Shown piece after piece: positions 40,999 through 50,361 of a stretch of DNA of 52,281 nt. The stretch is taken from positions 1 to 52,281 of the forward strand of contig JAHBSW010000013.1 in the NCBI GenBank assembly GCA_019638935.1, written 5' to 3'. The DNA is from Cryobacterium sp. (lineage in GTDB: Bacteria > Actinomycetota > Actinomycetes > Actinomycetales > Microbacteriaceae). Numbering within the stretch: position 1 is the stretch's first letter; each line of letters starts with the position of its first letter. The notes under the pieces were generated by a model. The model saw only the letters and a program-made list of their open reading frames with translations. It did not search any database and was not told the DNA's origin. A program made the translations under genes and the position numbers.

Positions 40999-42459
40999 CT
41001 ATCCTTCGGGCTGCTCGGGCAGGGTGATGACGCCCGTGGTCGGCACGAGCCCGCTCAGCCGCTCGGGCGAGAGCACCCGAGCGACGTCCTCCGCCTTCAT
41101 CAGTCCCGACTCGATGACGAGGTCGGCGATCGAGGCATTCGTCGTGAGCGCGGTGTGCGCCAGCGTAGCCGACGCGGCGTATCCGATGAACGGTGTCAGC
41201 GCGGTGACAACACCCACCGAGGACTCCACCTGGGCAGCGAGGCGGCTCGTATTCGCGGTGATGCCGTCGATGCAGTTGACACGCAGCGTGTAGCACCCGT
41301 TTCGCAACCACGCGATCGACTGCATGATGCTGTGGGCGATGACCGGCTCGAAGGCATTGAGCTGCAGCTGCCCGGCCTCGCTCGCCGCGGTCACCGTCGC
41401 ATCGGCCCCGATGATGCTGAACGCGATCTGGTTGACGACCTCGGGGATGACCGGGTTCACCTTGCCCGGCATGATCGACGAACCCGCCTGCTTCGCCGGA
41501 AGGTTGATCTCACCGATGCCCGCCTGCGGTCCGCTCGACAGCAGCCGCAGGTCGTTGCAGATCTTCGACAGCTTGACGGCGGCACGCTTGAGGTGGCTGC
41601 TCAGCGTCATGAAGACACCGGTGTCGCTGGTCGCCTCGACGAGGTCAGGAGCGGTGATGACGGGGATGCCCGTGACGTCGGCGAGGTGACGGCACACGGC
41701 AGCCGCGTAACGAGAGTCGGCCGTGATGCCGGTTCCGATCGCGGTGGCTCCGAGGTTGATCTCGCCCAGCCATGGCAACGTCTCGCTCAGACGGGCGTGG
41801 TCTTCCTCGATGGTCGTGGCGAAGCCCTTGAACTCCTGACCGAGCGTCATAGGCACGGCATCCTGAAGCTGCGTGCGGCCGACCTTGAGCACGCTCTTGA
41901 ACTCCTCGCCCTTGCGGGCGAACGATTGACGCAGCAGTTCGTGCTCATCGAGCAGACGCTTGGTGCCGAGAATCATGGCGATCTTGATCGCGGTCGGGTA
42001 GACGTCGTTGGTGCTCTGGCTGCGGTTGACGTCGTCGATCGGGTGGAAGCTCGTGTAGTCGCCCAGGGGCTTGCCGAGAAGCTCGAGGCACCGGTTGGCG
42101 ATAACCTCGTTGGCGTTCATGTTGGTGGAGGTACCCGCACCGCCCTGGATGACGCCCACAAGGAACTGATCGTGAAGCTTGCCGGCGACGATCTCCTCGC
42201 ACACCTGGTCGATCAAGTCCGCTTTCGCGGCGCTCAGAACGCCGAGCTCCTTGTTGGCGCGGGCCGCCGCCTGCTTGACTCTCGCGAGTGCGATGATGAG
42301 GTCGGGATAGACCGAGATCGCGCGTCTCGTGATGGGGAAGTTCTCTTTCGCCCGTGCCGTGTGAATGCCCCAGTAGACGTCGGCGGGAACCTCCATGGAT
42401 CCGAGGGAATCGCTCTCGGTTCGCGTTGCGATTTTCTGTGACGACGACGTCGCTGTCAT
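40999..42459 (-). CDS. aspA: Aspartate ammonia-lyase (aspartase)
   Basis: The 486-residue protein belongs to the aspartase/fumarase superfamily. Its signature [10 protein letters not shown] (327-336) carries the catalytic serine loop, and [19 protein letters not shown] and [19 protein letters not shown] are the other conserved regions. The start [20 protein letters not shown] and the end with CIDGITAN favour aspartase over class II fumarase. It converts aspartate to fumarate and ammonia. The ATG at 42459 follows AAGGAGAG. It may cooperate with the aspartate-dehydrogenase-like and diaminopropionate lyase genes, though these are 35 kb away. Confidence 0.92.
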   Translation of the reverse strand: MTATSSSQKIATRTESDSLGSMEVPADVYWGIHTARAKENFPITRRAISVYPDLIIALARVKQAAARANKELGVLSAAKADLIDQVCEEIVAGKLHDQFLVGVIQGGAGTSTNMNANEVIANRCLELLGKPLGDYTSFHPIDDVNRSQSTNDVYPTAIKIAMILGTKRLLDEHELLRQSFARKGEEFKSVLKVGRTQLQDAVPMTLGQEFKGFATTIEEDHARLSETLPWLGEINLGATAIGTGITADSRYAAAVCRHLADVTGIPVITAPDLVEATSDTGVFMTLSSHLKRAAVKLSKICNDLRLLSSGPQAGIGEINLPAKQAGSSIMPGKVNPVIPEVVNQIAFSIIGADATVTAASEAGQLQLNAFEPVIAHSIMQSIAWLRNGCYTLRVNCIDGITANTSRLAAQVESSVGVVTALTPFIGYAASATLAHTALTTNASIADLVIESGLMKAEDVARVLSPERLSGLVPTTGVITLPEQPEG

Positions 42460-42516
42460 GGCCTGTTTTCTCTCCTTTTGAGATGCTCGCGACAACCATA
42501 CTCCAGCACGGTCACA

Positions 42517-42533
42517 CCCCCAGCTTGGGGGCG
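42517..42533. promoter_or_regulatory. Dyad CCCCC-N5-GGGGGCG upstream of the first DUF2510 gene
   Basis: CCCCC (42517-42521), a 5-bp spacer AGCTT, and GGGGGCG (42527-42533) form a dyad 85 bp before the GTG start of the Q-rich DUF2510 gene. It extends outward with ACAC/GTGT. The same core with the same spacing occurs at 46345-46361 before the second DUF2510 gene, so a shared transcription factor site is likely. It also lies between this gene and divergent aspA. Confidence 0.6.
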
Positions 42534-42617
42534 TGTCCCACGGTTGGAAAGTCAATAACGGTGCCGCTAAACTCAATGAAGCAAGTTTCCATCGAACATT
42601 GCAGGGGGATCTTCTCC

Positions 42618-44096
42618 GTGAGCGACAACAACTTCTACAGCGCGCCCGCTGGATGGTACCCCGACCCCTTGGGACTCCCCCAGCTTCGCTGGTGGGACTC
42701 GACGCAGTGGACCCATCAGGTGGCCGAGGCGCGTCAGCCCATGGTCATGCAGGAAACCACGTTCAAGTGGGCCGACGATGAGCCGGAGCAAGAGCTGTCT
42801 TCGCGTCGCGAACGTCGCGAACGCGACCGTCGAGACCCTGTCGACACGCCCGCACCGACCGCTCAGACCCTGCTCGAGTTGGATGCCCCCAAGCGCGAAG
42901 ACGTCATCCAAGACAGCGTCGCCAATCCCCAGTACCGCACAGAGGCCCCCGTGTCGGATGCCGCCGCAGCAGCGCAGCAGGCGCAGCAGCAGGCCCCGCA
43001 GCAGCAGGCCTCAGCCCAGCAGACCCCAGCCCAACAGCCCGACGAGTCGCCTCTCTTCGATTCGCTCCGTCGGGACGGCCAGCCGGCCGAGCAGCCTGCC
43101 GAACAGCCGATGGCGCAGCAGCAGGGCCAGCAGCAGTACCAAGACCCGAACCTGCTGCAGCAGCAAGCCCAGCAACAGGCTCAGCAACAACAGCAGCAAG
43201 CCCAGGGACACTTCGCCCAGGGTCAGCAGCATGCGGGCCAGCAGTATGGGGGTCAGCAGTATGCGGGCCAGCCGCAGAACTACGGGCAACCCCAGCAGGG
43301 TCAGCCCCAGCAGTTCGGCCAGCCGCAGGGTCAGCCGCAGCAATACCTGGGCCAGCCCCAGCACTACGGCCAGCCCCAGCAGGGCGCGTACTACGACGCT
43401 TCCTATGGACAGCAGTTCCAAGCCCAGCCGCAGGCCGCCCCGTGGGTGCTTCATCAGGGTCAGGCTCTGCCCGACCGGCCCGATTTCCGTGTCATCCACA
43501 CAGCGGCCGTATGGATCATCGCGCTGCTTCCCCTGCTGCAGCTCGTTATGAGCCTCCTGCTTCTCACGGCGTTCGGTGTGGGTGCGAACCAGCCGCTCAT
43601 GCTCGCGGTGTGGCTCATCCCCTACCCGATCACGCTCCTGCTCGCCTTCTTCGACCAGCGCGCCCTCATCGCCGACGGTCGTCAGCACACGGCTCATTGG
43701 GCCTTCGCCCTCGCGGGAGCACCGGTCTATCTCATCGTGCGCGCGATCTCGTCGCTCCGCGAAGCGGGCAAGGGCTTCGGTCCGGAACTCGCATGGATCG
43801 GCCTCAGTGTGCTGCTGCTCGGCTCGATCATCGCGGTTCCGGGCCTCGCCATCGCGACTGTTCCGGACGTGTTCGCGAACGAAGCAGCGAACTCGATCAC
43901 GGCGGATGCCGCAGCGAACGGCAACACGCTGACCGTGACCTGCCCGACCAACCCGCCTGTGATCTTCGGTCAGAGCTTCTACTGCGAGGGCGTGCGCGCC
44001 GACGGCTCGATCCTCAACATCGAGGTCAGCCTCCAGCGCATCAACGGCTGGATCGCCTGGCGCGTCGATGACTGGGGAATCTACGTCACCGGCTAA
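42618..44096 (+). CDS. DUF2510 membrane protein with long glutamine-rich region and secreted DUF4333-like tail
   Basis: From the GTG at 42618, after AGGGGG, the protein has 492 residues. An N-terminal DUF2510 motif ([24 protein letters not shown]) opens it. A charged linker follows, then a Gln/Pro/Gly/Tyr low-complexity region at about 115-273. Three to four transmembrane helices lie at about 293-425. The extracellular domain of about 70 residues ([25 protein letters not shown]) has two cysteines in the spacing of DUF4333 domains. The Q-rich region is cytoplasmic if the tail is outside. Its partner at 46431 lacks both the Q-rich part and the tail. Function unknown; the arrangement suggests envelope sensing or assembly. 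Confidence 0.78.
   Translation: MSDNNFYSAPAGWYPDPLGLPQLRWWDSTQWTHQVAEARQPMVMQETTFKWADDEPEQELSSRRERRERDRRDPVDTPAPTAQTLLELDAPKREDVIQDSVANPQYRTEAPVSDAAAAAQQAQQQAPQQQASAQQTPAQQPDESPLFDSLRRDGQPAEQPAEQPMAQQQGQQQYQDPNLLQQQAQQQAQQQQQQAQGHFAQGQQHAGQQYGGQQYAGQPQNYGQPQQGQPQQFGQPQGQPQQYLGQPQHYGQPQQGAYYDASYGQQFQAQPQAAPWVLHQGQALPDRPDFRVIHTAAVWIIALLPLLQLVMSLLLLTAFGVGANQPLMLAVWLIPYPITLLLAFFDQRALIADGRQHTAHWAFALAGAPVYLIVRAISSLREAGKGFGPELAWIGLSVLLLGSIIAVPGLAIATVPDVFANEAANSITADAAANGNTLTVTCPTNPPVIFGQSFYCEGVRADGSILNIEVSLQRINGWIAWRVDDWGIYVTG
42961..43437 (+). repeat. Low-complexity CAG-rich coding repeat (poly-Q/PQ/GQQ)
   Basis: About 160 codons are dominated by CAG/CAA glutamine with Pro, Gly, Ala and Tyr. Degenerate units include QQQ, GQPQ and AGQQYGG (two near copies at about 43230-43270). 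The DNA shows slippage-prone CAGCAG tracts. The bias is far from the rest of the gene. Confidence 0.85.
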
Positions 44097-44174
44097 TCCC
44101 CGCATCCATCGCACTCGGCGCCCTTTACCAGCATCCTGAAGTACGCTCGGAGGGTGACGCCCCCGGAGGATGAC

Positions 44175-44468
44175 ATGACGAGTTCGGACGAGTTGCTCCA
44201 GCACGAACCCCACGAGAATCGCTACGCGATGTACGTCGGTGGTGAACTGGCGAGCGTGGTCGACTACCGCGTCAAGGGCAAGCAGATCTCGTTCCATCAC
44301 ACCTACACCGCGCCCCACATGCGTGGCAAGGGTCTGGCTGGCAAGATCGTGCAGTTCGCCGTCGACGATGTCGAGCAGACCACCGACTACCGCATCGTGC
44401 CGATGTGCTGGTATGTCGGCATATGGTTCGACGAACACCCCGAACGCAGCGAACTGCTGAGCCGCTGA
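44175..44468 (+). CDS. YjdJ-type GNAT-like N-acetyltransferase
   Basis: The 97-residue protein matches the small YjdJ/GNAT-like family. ENRYAMYVGGELASVVDYRVKGKQISFHHTYTAP is the beta-sheet core, MRGKGLAGKIVQFAVDDVE is the pyrophosphate loop (R/Q-x-x-G-x-G/A) with its helix, and RIVPMCWYVGIWFDEHPE ends the domain. These use acetyl-CoA; substrates are unknown. The ATG at 44175 has GGAGG 5 nt upstream. A GTG at 44154 has TACGCT exactly 6 nt upstream and would serve a leaderless message with seven extra residues. Both starts may be used. Confidence 0.88.
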   Translation: MTSSDELLQHEPHENRYAMYVGGELASVVDYRVKGKQISFHHTYTAPHMRGKGLAGKIVQFAVDDVEQTTDYRIVPMCWYVGIWFDEHPERSELLSR

Positions 44469-44494
44469 CGATTCAGGCGTCGAGCACGACTCCG

Positions 44495-46261
44495 CTAGGC
44501 GCCCCCGCCGCCTCCGCCGCCCCCGCCTCCGCCTGATCCGCCGCCCCCGCTCGACCCGCCGCTCGATGAGCTGAACGAGGAGGCCACGGTCGATCCGATG
44601 CCGCCGATGCTGGAGGAGAGCGCCGCTGCGCTGAAGACCGTCGTGCCGGAGTACCAGGAGGGGCTCTCACCGAGGTCTTCGTAGTACTTGCCCAGTTCCG
44701 CCGCCCACTTCTTCTCCTGGCGGAACAGCACCGCGTAGGGCAGGAGCCGCTCGTTGAGCCGGATGAGTTCGTGTCTATCGCCGGTTGCGACGGGAGTTCG
44801 AAGGGCACCCTGCGGCGACTGAAGGTAGTTCAGGCGATCCTGTTCGGCGAGGCGAATGTACTCCTTGAGTCCCCTGAGATGATCGCGGTGCTCCGCACCC
44901 TTCGCCGTGAGCGCTATCTTCGCGAGCACGGCCCAGGTGACGAGCATGAACACCGGTGCAAGGAGCATCACAATCGCCCAGGGGCCTCCGAAGGCGAGGT
45001 CGAGCCCGATGGCCCCGAAGACGAATGCGGCGATGCCGGCGACGGCGGCGACCAGCATCGGCGGGACGGTCGACCCTGCCGGATAAGGCCTGCGATAGCC
45101 CTCCGCGACCATGGCCGCCTTGGCGGACTTGACGACCTCCGCGATGCGCTTGGCCGCAGCCTCGTCATTGCTCGTGAGACGACGCGTGCTGCCGGGCCTG
45201 CCCGAAGAACCGAAAATGGCACGAAGCATCCCCCTCTCGTCGACGTCGAGGCCCTCCTCGCTGAGGAAGTCGAGGCGATACTTGCCCTTGCCGCCCTCCT
45301 CGACGATGCGAAGGTTGCCCGACACCGCGAGGTGCAGCAGCATCGCCGTCGTGGCCTTTCCTGACGCACCGGCGAGAATGGAAGACACGAGAATGGTGCC
45401 GTCCTCGGGTGGGAGATACTCAGCGACGACGACCGGTCTTCCGGGTTCGTCACGAAGCCTGCGACGCCGAACAGTGAACGCCCAGATCATGGTCACAAGG
45501 GCGACGCCCGTCGCGCCCACCGACAGGCCGGGCCAGACGGACGCCGTGAACGACGAGTCGCGCCCGGTGAACGTGCCCGCCTCGAACCCGATGGCGAAGG
45601 AAAGGTTCTGGCGCGGCCGGAGGTCGACCGCCTGAATCTCAAGCACGCCGCCGACGTCCCTGATCGTCGCGGGACCCTGCTCTCCCGCGTAGCCCGAGTA
45701 TGCGCCGATGCCACCCGTCATTCGAGAGCGCAACTCCTCGGCGAGGTGCACTCGCGCGGTGACGATGCCGAACGGCTGGCGCCAGCCCGTGCCGTTGACA
45801 TCCCAGTAGAACTCGTCGACGCCCGTGTCCTCGAAGAACCGCGTCACATCGCGCTGCGTGTACGTGATGACGTAGGTGTGTCGGCCGTGCACGAAAGTGC
45901 TGTCGCGAATGGTGAGCTCGAGCACGTCGGAGTCGTCGAGGTTCTCGCTCTCGTAGTGCCGCGGCACCCCGTTCTCGTCGGTCACGCTCACCACCCGGAG
46001 CTGCGTCGGGTGACCGTCGTAGGTGGTGACGAGCTGGCGGCGAATGCCGCGATTCTGGTCGACCTCGGGAAAGACCGCGACCAGAGTCTCTTTCGTCGTG
46101 AGCATCGATCGGTCGTTCTCGTCGAGCTCGAGGTAGAAATCTGACGAGAAGCTCTCGAAGTAGAAGTCGTCGAGGTTCGCGGACGCGCTGTCGTCACAGG
46201 CCGTCAGTGCCAGTGCGATGCCAGTGGCCAGCGCGATTGCAGCCAGTTTTCGTGCGATCAC
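44495..46261 (-). CDS. DUF2207 family membrane lipoprotein
   Basis: From the GTG at 46261 the protein has 588 residues. A lipoprotein signal peptide (RKLAAIALATGIALALTAC) is cut before the Cys. An extracellular DUF2207 domain covers about 35-240 (YVITYTQRDVTRFFEDTGVDEFYWDVNGTGWRQPFG). One helix at about 245-265 and a cytoplasmic region follow (EYLPPEDGTILVSSILAGASGKATTAMLLHLAV). Two more helices lie near 410-455, and the Ser/Gly tail ends in a run of glycines. A TAGGCT box 7 nt upstream and the clean signal peptide favour 46261 over a GTG at 46297. DUF2207 proteins are of unknown function. The tail resembles those of other DUF2207 members (SGGGGSGGGGGG). Confidence 0.88.
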   Translation of the reverse strand: MIARKLAAIALATGIALALTACDDSASANLDDFYFESFSSDFYLELDENDRSMLTTKETLVAVFPEVDQNRGIRRQLVTTYDGHPTQLRVVSVTDENGVPRHYESENLDDSDVLELTIRDSTFVHGRHTYVITYTQRDVTRFFEDTGVDEFYWDVNGTGWRQPFGIVTARVHLAEELRSRMTGGIGAYSGYAGEQGPATIRDVGGVLEIQAVDLRPRQNLSFAIGFEAGTFTGRDSSFTASVWPGLSVGATGVALVTMIWAFTVRRRRLRDEPGRPVVVAEYLPPEDGTILVSSILAGASGKATTAMLLHLAVSGNLRIVEEGGKGKYRLDFLSEEGLDVDERGMLRAIFGSSGRPGSTRRLTSNDEAAAKRIAEVVKSAKAAMVAEGYRRPYPAGSTVPPMLVAAVAGIAAFVFGAIGLDLAFGGPWAIVMLLAPVFMLVTWAVLAKIALTAKGAEHRDHLRGLKEYIRLAEQDRLNYLQSPQGALRTPVATGDRHELIRLNERLLPYAVLFRQEKKWAAELGKYYEDLGESPSWYSGTTVFSAAALSSSIGGIGSTVASSFSSSSGGSSGGGGSGGGGGGGGGGGA

Positions 46262-46344
46262 ACAGGTCAGCCTATGACTTCTGCGCAAACCTGCCACGGA
46301 AAACTTCGATAGTAGGAGAGTTTCTCTTAGGCTCGAGGAAGTAC

Positions 46345-46361
46345 CCCCCGGTCAGGGGGCG
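46345..46361. promoter_or_regulatory. Dyad CCCCC-N5-GGGGGCG upstream of the second DUF2510 gene
   Basis: CCCCC (46345-46349), spacer GGTCA and GGGGGCG (46355-46361) repeat the core and spacing found at 42517-42533. It stands 70 bp before the ATG at 46431. A TAGAAT -10-like box lies between at about 46382-46387. Confidence 0.6.
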
Positions 46362-46430
46362 AATTGTCGCAGTGGATTACGTAGAATCTAGCCAATCCTC
46401 GTAACCCGAACACGATGGGGAAGGTGAATC

Positions 46431-47411
46431 ATGCCTGGGCAAAACGACCTACCCAGCGCGGCGTGGTATGCAGATCCGTACGGAGCGTCATCCCTTCGCT
46501 GGTGGGACGGCGTGCAGTGGACGGATGCCGTGCACCCGCCCGTGACCTCGCCGGTTTCGATCGCCACTCCCCAAGCCGCTCCGGCAACGGGCTCCGCCAG
46601 CATGACCTACAACCCGGGGAACACTGCCGGCTCCTCTTCTCACCTGGGCCAGATTCCGTCACAGCAGCCGGTAGTGAGCCAGATTGTCACGGCACAGACC
46701 GCGGTCGGCTCCCCGCAACAGGCGAGCATCGCCTCGTCCCTCACATCTCCGGCACCCATGTCTCCGGCACCCGCGTCTCCGGCATCCACCGTTCCATCTC
46801 TCGCCGCATCGGCCTCACCGGGGCTCGAGTCGGGGGCTGCCCTTGGGCTGGGCGCGGCGGCGACGCTCGACGAGGACTCGGCGGGCGGTCGCTACGAGTG
46901 GTCGCGCGAGTCGCGCGCCTTCGACACGTTCCCGGGCTCTGCAATGCCCGTGAGCATCGCGCCGCGAACACCGGTGACCGCGACGGTCGTGACCAACACG
47001 GCGTCGTCCTGGACGATCGTCTTCATGCCGCTGCTCGCGATCGCGGGGATCGTCGCGGTCATGATGGTGATTGCAAGCGTGCCCGCACTACGAGTCGCCG
47101 GCTTTCCGAGCGAGCTGCTCCTGGCTTCCGTTGCCGTCGCCTTCTACCTCGTCACGGTCCTGTTCGCGATCGGCGACAATCGACGCCTGTACTCGAACGG
47201 CCTCGATCAGCCGCCGCACTGGGCGTGGTCGCTGCTGAGTGCACCGATCTACCTCATCGCACGTCTCGTCGCGGTGCGTCACGAGACGAGGCGGTTGACG
47301 CCGGGACAGTTGATCGTGCACGTTCTGCTGTTGGCGGGCGGCGCGTTCCTCGCACTCAATTTCACGAGCGTCGTGTGGCCGTTCCTGGTCTCCCTCATGG
47401 AGATGCTTTAA
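46431..47411 (+). CDS. DUF2510 membrane protein, paralogue of the Q-rich protein
   Basis: The 326-residue protein starts with a DUF2510 motif (SAAWYADPYGASSLRWWDGVQWTDAV). A Ser/Pro/Ala/Gln-rich disordered segment of about 160 residues follows, with the near-repeats TSPAPMSPAPASPAST. Four transmembrane helices lie at about 190-325. The helix-loop NRRLYSNGLDQPPHWAWSLLSAPIYLIARLVAVR parallels [32 protein letters not shown] in the protein at 42618, showing common ancestry. It lacks the C-terminal secreted domain. GGAAGG precedes the ATG. A strong terminator follows. Function unknown. Confidence 0.82.
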   Translation: MPGQNDLPSAAWYADPYGASSLRWWDGVQWTDAVHPPVTSPVSIATPQAAPATGSASMTYNPGNTAGSSSHLGQIPSQQPVVSQIVTAQTAVGSPQQASIASSLTSPAPMSPAPASPASTVPSLAASASPGLESGAALGLGAAATLDEDSAGGRYEWSRESRAFDTFPGSAMPVSIAPRTPVTATVVTNTASSWTIVFMPLLAIAGIVAVMMVIASVPALRVAGFPSELLLASVAVAFYLVTVLFAIGDNRRLYSNGLDQPPHWAWSLLSAPIYLIARLVAVRHETRRLTPGQLIVHVLLLAGGAFLALNFTSVVWPFLVSLMEML

Positions 47412-47417
47412 AAGGCG

Positions 47418-47456
47418 AAAGCCCCCGGTGGCTACGAGTAGCCATTCGGAGGCTTT
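47418..47456 (+). terminator. Rho-independent terminator of the second DUF2510 gene
   Basis: AAAGCC...TGGCTA at 47418-47434 pairs with TAGCCA...GGCTTT at 47439-47456 around a short CGAG loop. A T-rich TTTCTATTACCTT follows. The hairpin begins 6 bases after the stop codon. Confidence 0.88.
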
Positions 47457-47468
47457 CTATTACCTTCT

Positions 47469-47505
47469 GGGTTTGACCCCTTCCGGTCCCTTAGGGTTTG
47501 ACCCC
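47469..47505. repeat. Direct repeat GGGTTTGACCCC, two copies
   Basis: GGGTTTGACCCC occurs at 47469-47480 and again at 47494-47505, 25 bp apart. Each copy can fold on itself (GGG/CCC). They lie in the AT-richer gap between the converging DUF2510 and DUF488 genes. No function is apparent. Confidence 0.6.
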
Positions 47506-47535
47506 CTCGGTGAATACAAGATTACGCCGTTGCAA

Positions 47536-47551
47536 ACGGGAGTCAACCCGT
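47536..47551 (-). terminator. Short hairpin downstream of the DUF488 gene
   Basis: ACGGG (47536-47540) and CCCGT (47547-47551) pair across a 6-nt loop, with TTTG following on the minus strand. It lies about 20 bases past the DUF488 stop and may end that transcript. Confidence 0.5.
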
Positions 47552-47569
47552 AAAGTCTCGCTAGATAGT

Positions 47570-47923
47570 TTAAGGTTTACGCTCGGCAAGCACACGCTGC
47601 AGCACGACCGCTTGGTTGTGCTCGGGGTCCTTCGCGCCGTAGAGCAGCGTGATGTCGGGATGCTTCGCCACGAGTTCCTCCAGTTCGGCGAGCGCGGGGT
47701 TCTCGGCGAGCTCGCGACGGTACCGCTGTTCGAACTCGGGCCAGAGCCGCTCTTCGTGGTGGAACCAGGCGCGCAGCTCGGTCGAGGGCGCGACATCCTT
47801 CAACCACTCGTCCAACGCGGCGCGCTCTTTGCTCACGCCGCGTGGCCACAGACGATCGACCAGCACCCGGTATCCGCCCGGGGTCGCTGGTTCGTCGTAG
47901 ATGCGCGCAATCGAGACTGCCAT
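47570..47923 (-). CDS. DUF488 family protein (YeaO-like)
   Basis: The 117-residue protein carries the family blocks ARIYDEPATPGGYRVLVDRLWPRGVSKE, LDEWLKDVAPSTELRAWF and RYRRELAENPALAELEEL, and TLLYGAKDPEHNQAVVLQRVL at the end. DUF488 proteins are small, single-domain and uncharacterised. The ATG at 47923 precedes the first conserved strand. It lies downstream of the SNF2 helicase gene in the same direction, 38 nt from its stop. Confidence 0.9.
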   Translation of the reverse strand: MAVSIARIYDEPATPGGYRVLVDRLWPRGVSKERAALDEWLKDVAPSTELRAWFHHEERLWPEFEQRYRRELAENPALAELEELVAKHPDITLLYGAKDPEHNQAVVLQRVLAERKP

Positions 47924-47961
47924 GCATCCAGCCTGCCACCGCGTGCCCGCGGACGCGAGTG

Positions 47962-50103
47962 CTACGCCGCCTTCGCCTCGGCAAGCGCGTCGCGCAGGAG
48001 CGACTCGAGCGCACGAAGCTGCACACCGGCCTCTTCGACGACTTCCTCGTCCGAACCGTCGAGCGCACGAGCGGCGAGGCCGGCCTTGCTGTCGATGAGC
48101 TCGGCGATCTTCGAGTCGATGGTGTGTGCGGCGATGATGCGCCACGCCGTCACCGGCATCTCCTGACCGATGCGGTGCACGCGATCGATCGCCTGGGTCT
48201 GTTCGGCGCTCGTCCAGGAGAGCTCGGCGAGCACGACGTTCGAGGCGGCCTGCAGGTTGAGCCCCACGCCGGCCGCCGTGAGCGACGCGACCGCAACCGA
48301 GACGTCCGGGTCGTTGGTGAAGGCGTCGATCTCACGCTGACGCACGGTCGAGGTCTGGTCGCCTCGGATCGAGACCGACCGCAGACCGACCTTCTCGAAG
48401 TGCGCCTCTGCGGCATCCATGACGTCGATGTGCTTGGCGAAGAAGACCACCTTGCCCACCGAGCGCGCGAGCTGCGCGGTGTAGTCTGCGGCGAGCACGG
48501 CCTTGGCGGTGCCGATCTTGCGCACCATGGTGAACACGTTGTCGCCGGTCTTCGAGGCCTTCGACTCCTCGAGCTCGGCGTGCGCGACGACGCGAATGAG
48601 GTCGGCCTGGCTCGCGTCGGGCTTGGCCGCGAGCACGCGGCGATACTTCTCGAGCAGGCGAGTGACGAGTGCATCCTCCGCGGCGCGGATGCTGCGGCCC
48701 ACCTCATCCTCGAGCTCGACCGGGATGTCGGCGATGCGACGGGCGGGAATGTCGGCGGCGACGTCGACCTTCTTGCGCCGCACGATGCCGAGCTCGATGA
48801 CCGCGGTGCGAGCAGCGGCGAAGAAGCCGAAGTCGGCGGGGGTGAGGCCGGTCGCCTCGAGCTTGCTCATGAGCGCGGGCAGAGGCTTGGTCTCGTCGAT
48901 CCAGCCGAGGAACTGCCAGATGGCGCGGAAGTCCTCGATGTCGTTGATGAGCGGGGTTCCCGTGAGCGCCATCATGAGCGCGCCCTTTTGCGCCGCACGA
49001 ATGCTGCGGCTGAGCGACAGCACGTGCTTGGAGCGCTGCGAGGTCAGGTTCTTGATGAAGTGCGCCTCGTCGACGACCATGCCCTTGAACCCGAAGCGGC
49101 TGAGCCAGCCGACGTGGCGATCGAGCACCTCGTAGTTGACGATGACGACGTCGCTGAACGCGTCGACGTCGTTGCCGTCGCCGTGCACGACAGTGACGCT
49201 GCGCTTCGGCGTCCACAATTCCACCTCACGAGCCCAGTTCGTCTTCACGACGTTGGGCACGACGACGAGCAGCGGGTAGGAGTTGCTGACGGATGCGGCG
49301 AGCAGCGCCTGAGCGGTCTTGCCCAGCCCCGGCTCGTCGGCGAGCAGGAAGGTGCGGTGGCCCTCCTTGACCTTGGCGAGCAGGCGGGCCTGGTGACGCA
49401 TGAGGTCGACGCCGCCGGGAGTCGTGAGCGATCCCCCCTCGGGAAGCTCCATGCTCGCGGCGCCGCCGCCGGCCCCGTACTCGAAGGCGCGGAAGAGCGG
49501 GTCGAGCAGCTCCCAGTTGGCGAGGCGGCTCGGCTGGGTCTGTCGCTGTGCCTGCAGTGCGGAGAAGTCGGGGGCGAGGAAGGGGTTCGCGAGCTGCGCC
49601 TGACGCACCGACTGCGGCACGACCTGCTTCTCGGCGAGGGTGGAGACGGGGGTGGGCTCCTGAACGATGATGAGGTCGTCGGGCGAGAGCTCGGTGCCGG
49701 AGGCGATGAGCATGTCGCGACGAAGCTTGTGGGCCGCGGTCGATACCGGAGCGTCCTCGGCGAGCAGCTGGATGAGGGTCGTGTCGCGGGCCGCGGTCTT
49801 CGCGAGGATCGTGGCGACACCATCGAGCCGTTTGAGGGTCTCGGCGCGCTCCGCATCGCTCAGTGAGGCATCCGACTTCGCCCGCTTGTGCTCCTCGCGC
49901 ATGAGCAGAGCGGTCACCTGGAACTTGGTGCGGTTCGCGGGCGAGACCTTGCCGCGCTCGGCGGCCGACTCGACCTCGCGAACGGCGCGCGCGAGCACGG
50001 GAATGATGCCGACGTCGTCGCCCGGTCGAGAGCGGCGACTCGTGGTGCGTTTGGTGGACTGGTTCTTCTGCGAAGAGCCGGTCCGCTGGCCCGATCGAGC
50101 CAT
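47962..50103 (-). CDS. SNF2-family DNA-dependent ATPase/helicase
   Basis: The 713-residue protein has a basic, Ser/Arg-rich N-terminus (1-28) and an uncharacterised helical region of about 200 residues. The SNF2 core follows, with Walker A ADEPGLGKT (about 255-263), DEAH (345-348), TGTPLIND, and motifs V and VI (VASLTAAGVGLNLQAAS, QAIDRVHRIGQ). The DEPGLGKT form is shared with SMARCAL1/HARP-like and other bacterial single-chain SNF2 proteins. These translocate on double-stranded DNA and remodel protein-DNA or forked structures. No nuclease domain is present. A GGAGGATC site precedes the ATG. Cellular role in this genus is unknown. Confidence 0.93.
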   Translation of the reverse strand: MARSGQRTGSSQKNQSTKRTTSRRSRPGDDVGIIPVLARAVREVESAAERGKVSPANRTKFQVTALLMREEHKRAKSDASLSDAERAETLKRLDGVATILAKTAARDTTLIQLLAEDAPVSTAAHKLRRDMLIASGTELSPDDLIIVQEPTPVSTLAEKQVVPQSVRQAQLANPFLAPDFSALQAQRQTQPSRLANWELLDPLFRAFEYGAGGGAASMELPEGGSLTTPGGVDLMRHQARLLAKVKEGHRTFLLADEPGLGKTAQALLAASVSNSYPLLVVVPNVVKTNWAREVELWTPKRSVTVVHGDGNDVDAFSDVVIVNYEVLDRHVGWLSRFGFKGMVVDEAHFIKNLTSQRSKHVLSLSRSIRAAQKGALMMALTGTPLINDIEDFRAIWQFLGWIDETKPLPALMSKLEATGLTPADFGFFAAARTAVIELGIVRRKKVDVAADIPARRIADIPVELEDEVGRSIRAAEDALVTRLLEKYRRVLAAKPDASQADLIRVVAHAELEESKASKTGDNVFTMVRKIGTAKAVLAADYTAQLARSVGKVVFFAKHIDVMDAAEAHFEKVGLRSVSIRGDQTSTVRQREIDAFTNDPDVSVAVASLTAAGVGLNLQAASNVVLAELSWTSAEQTQAIDRVHRIGQEMPVTAWRIIAAHTIDSKIAELIDSKAGLAARALDGSDEEVVEEAGVQLRALESLLRDALAEAKAA

Positions 50104-50361
50104 GATCCTCCTCCGGGCAGTGCCCGTCTATATTCGCCTGACCCGCCGACTGCGCTTTCGCTGATGCGAGCACCGTCGCGGGAGAGGATTCGTGACGGTT
50201 CCCGGTTCGAGCAACCCGCCAGAGACAGGGTCGAAGCCGCGAGTGGAACCGCGTAGGGAACAGTTTACGGCATCGGGCGGCATTCTCTCGAATCGGCGAG
50301 CACCTGTTGGCGCCTCATTGCATCAGCGGTTGCGGTAGCGCGGTGTCGCTAGAGTCGCTGT

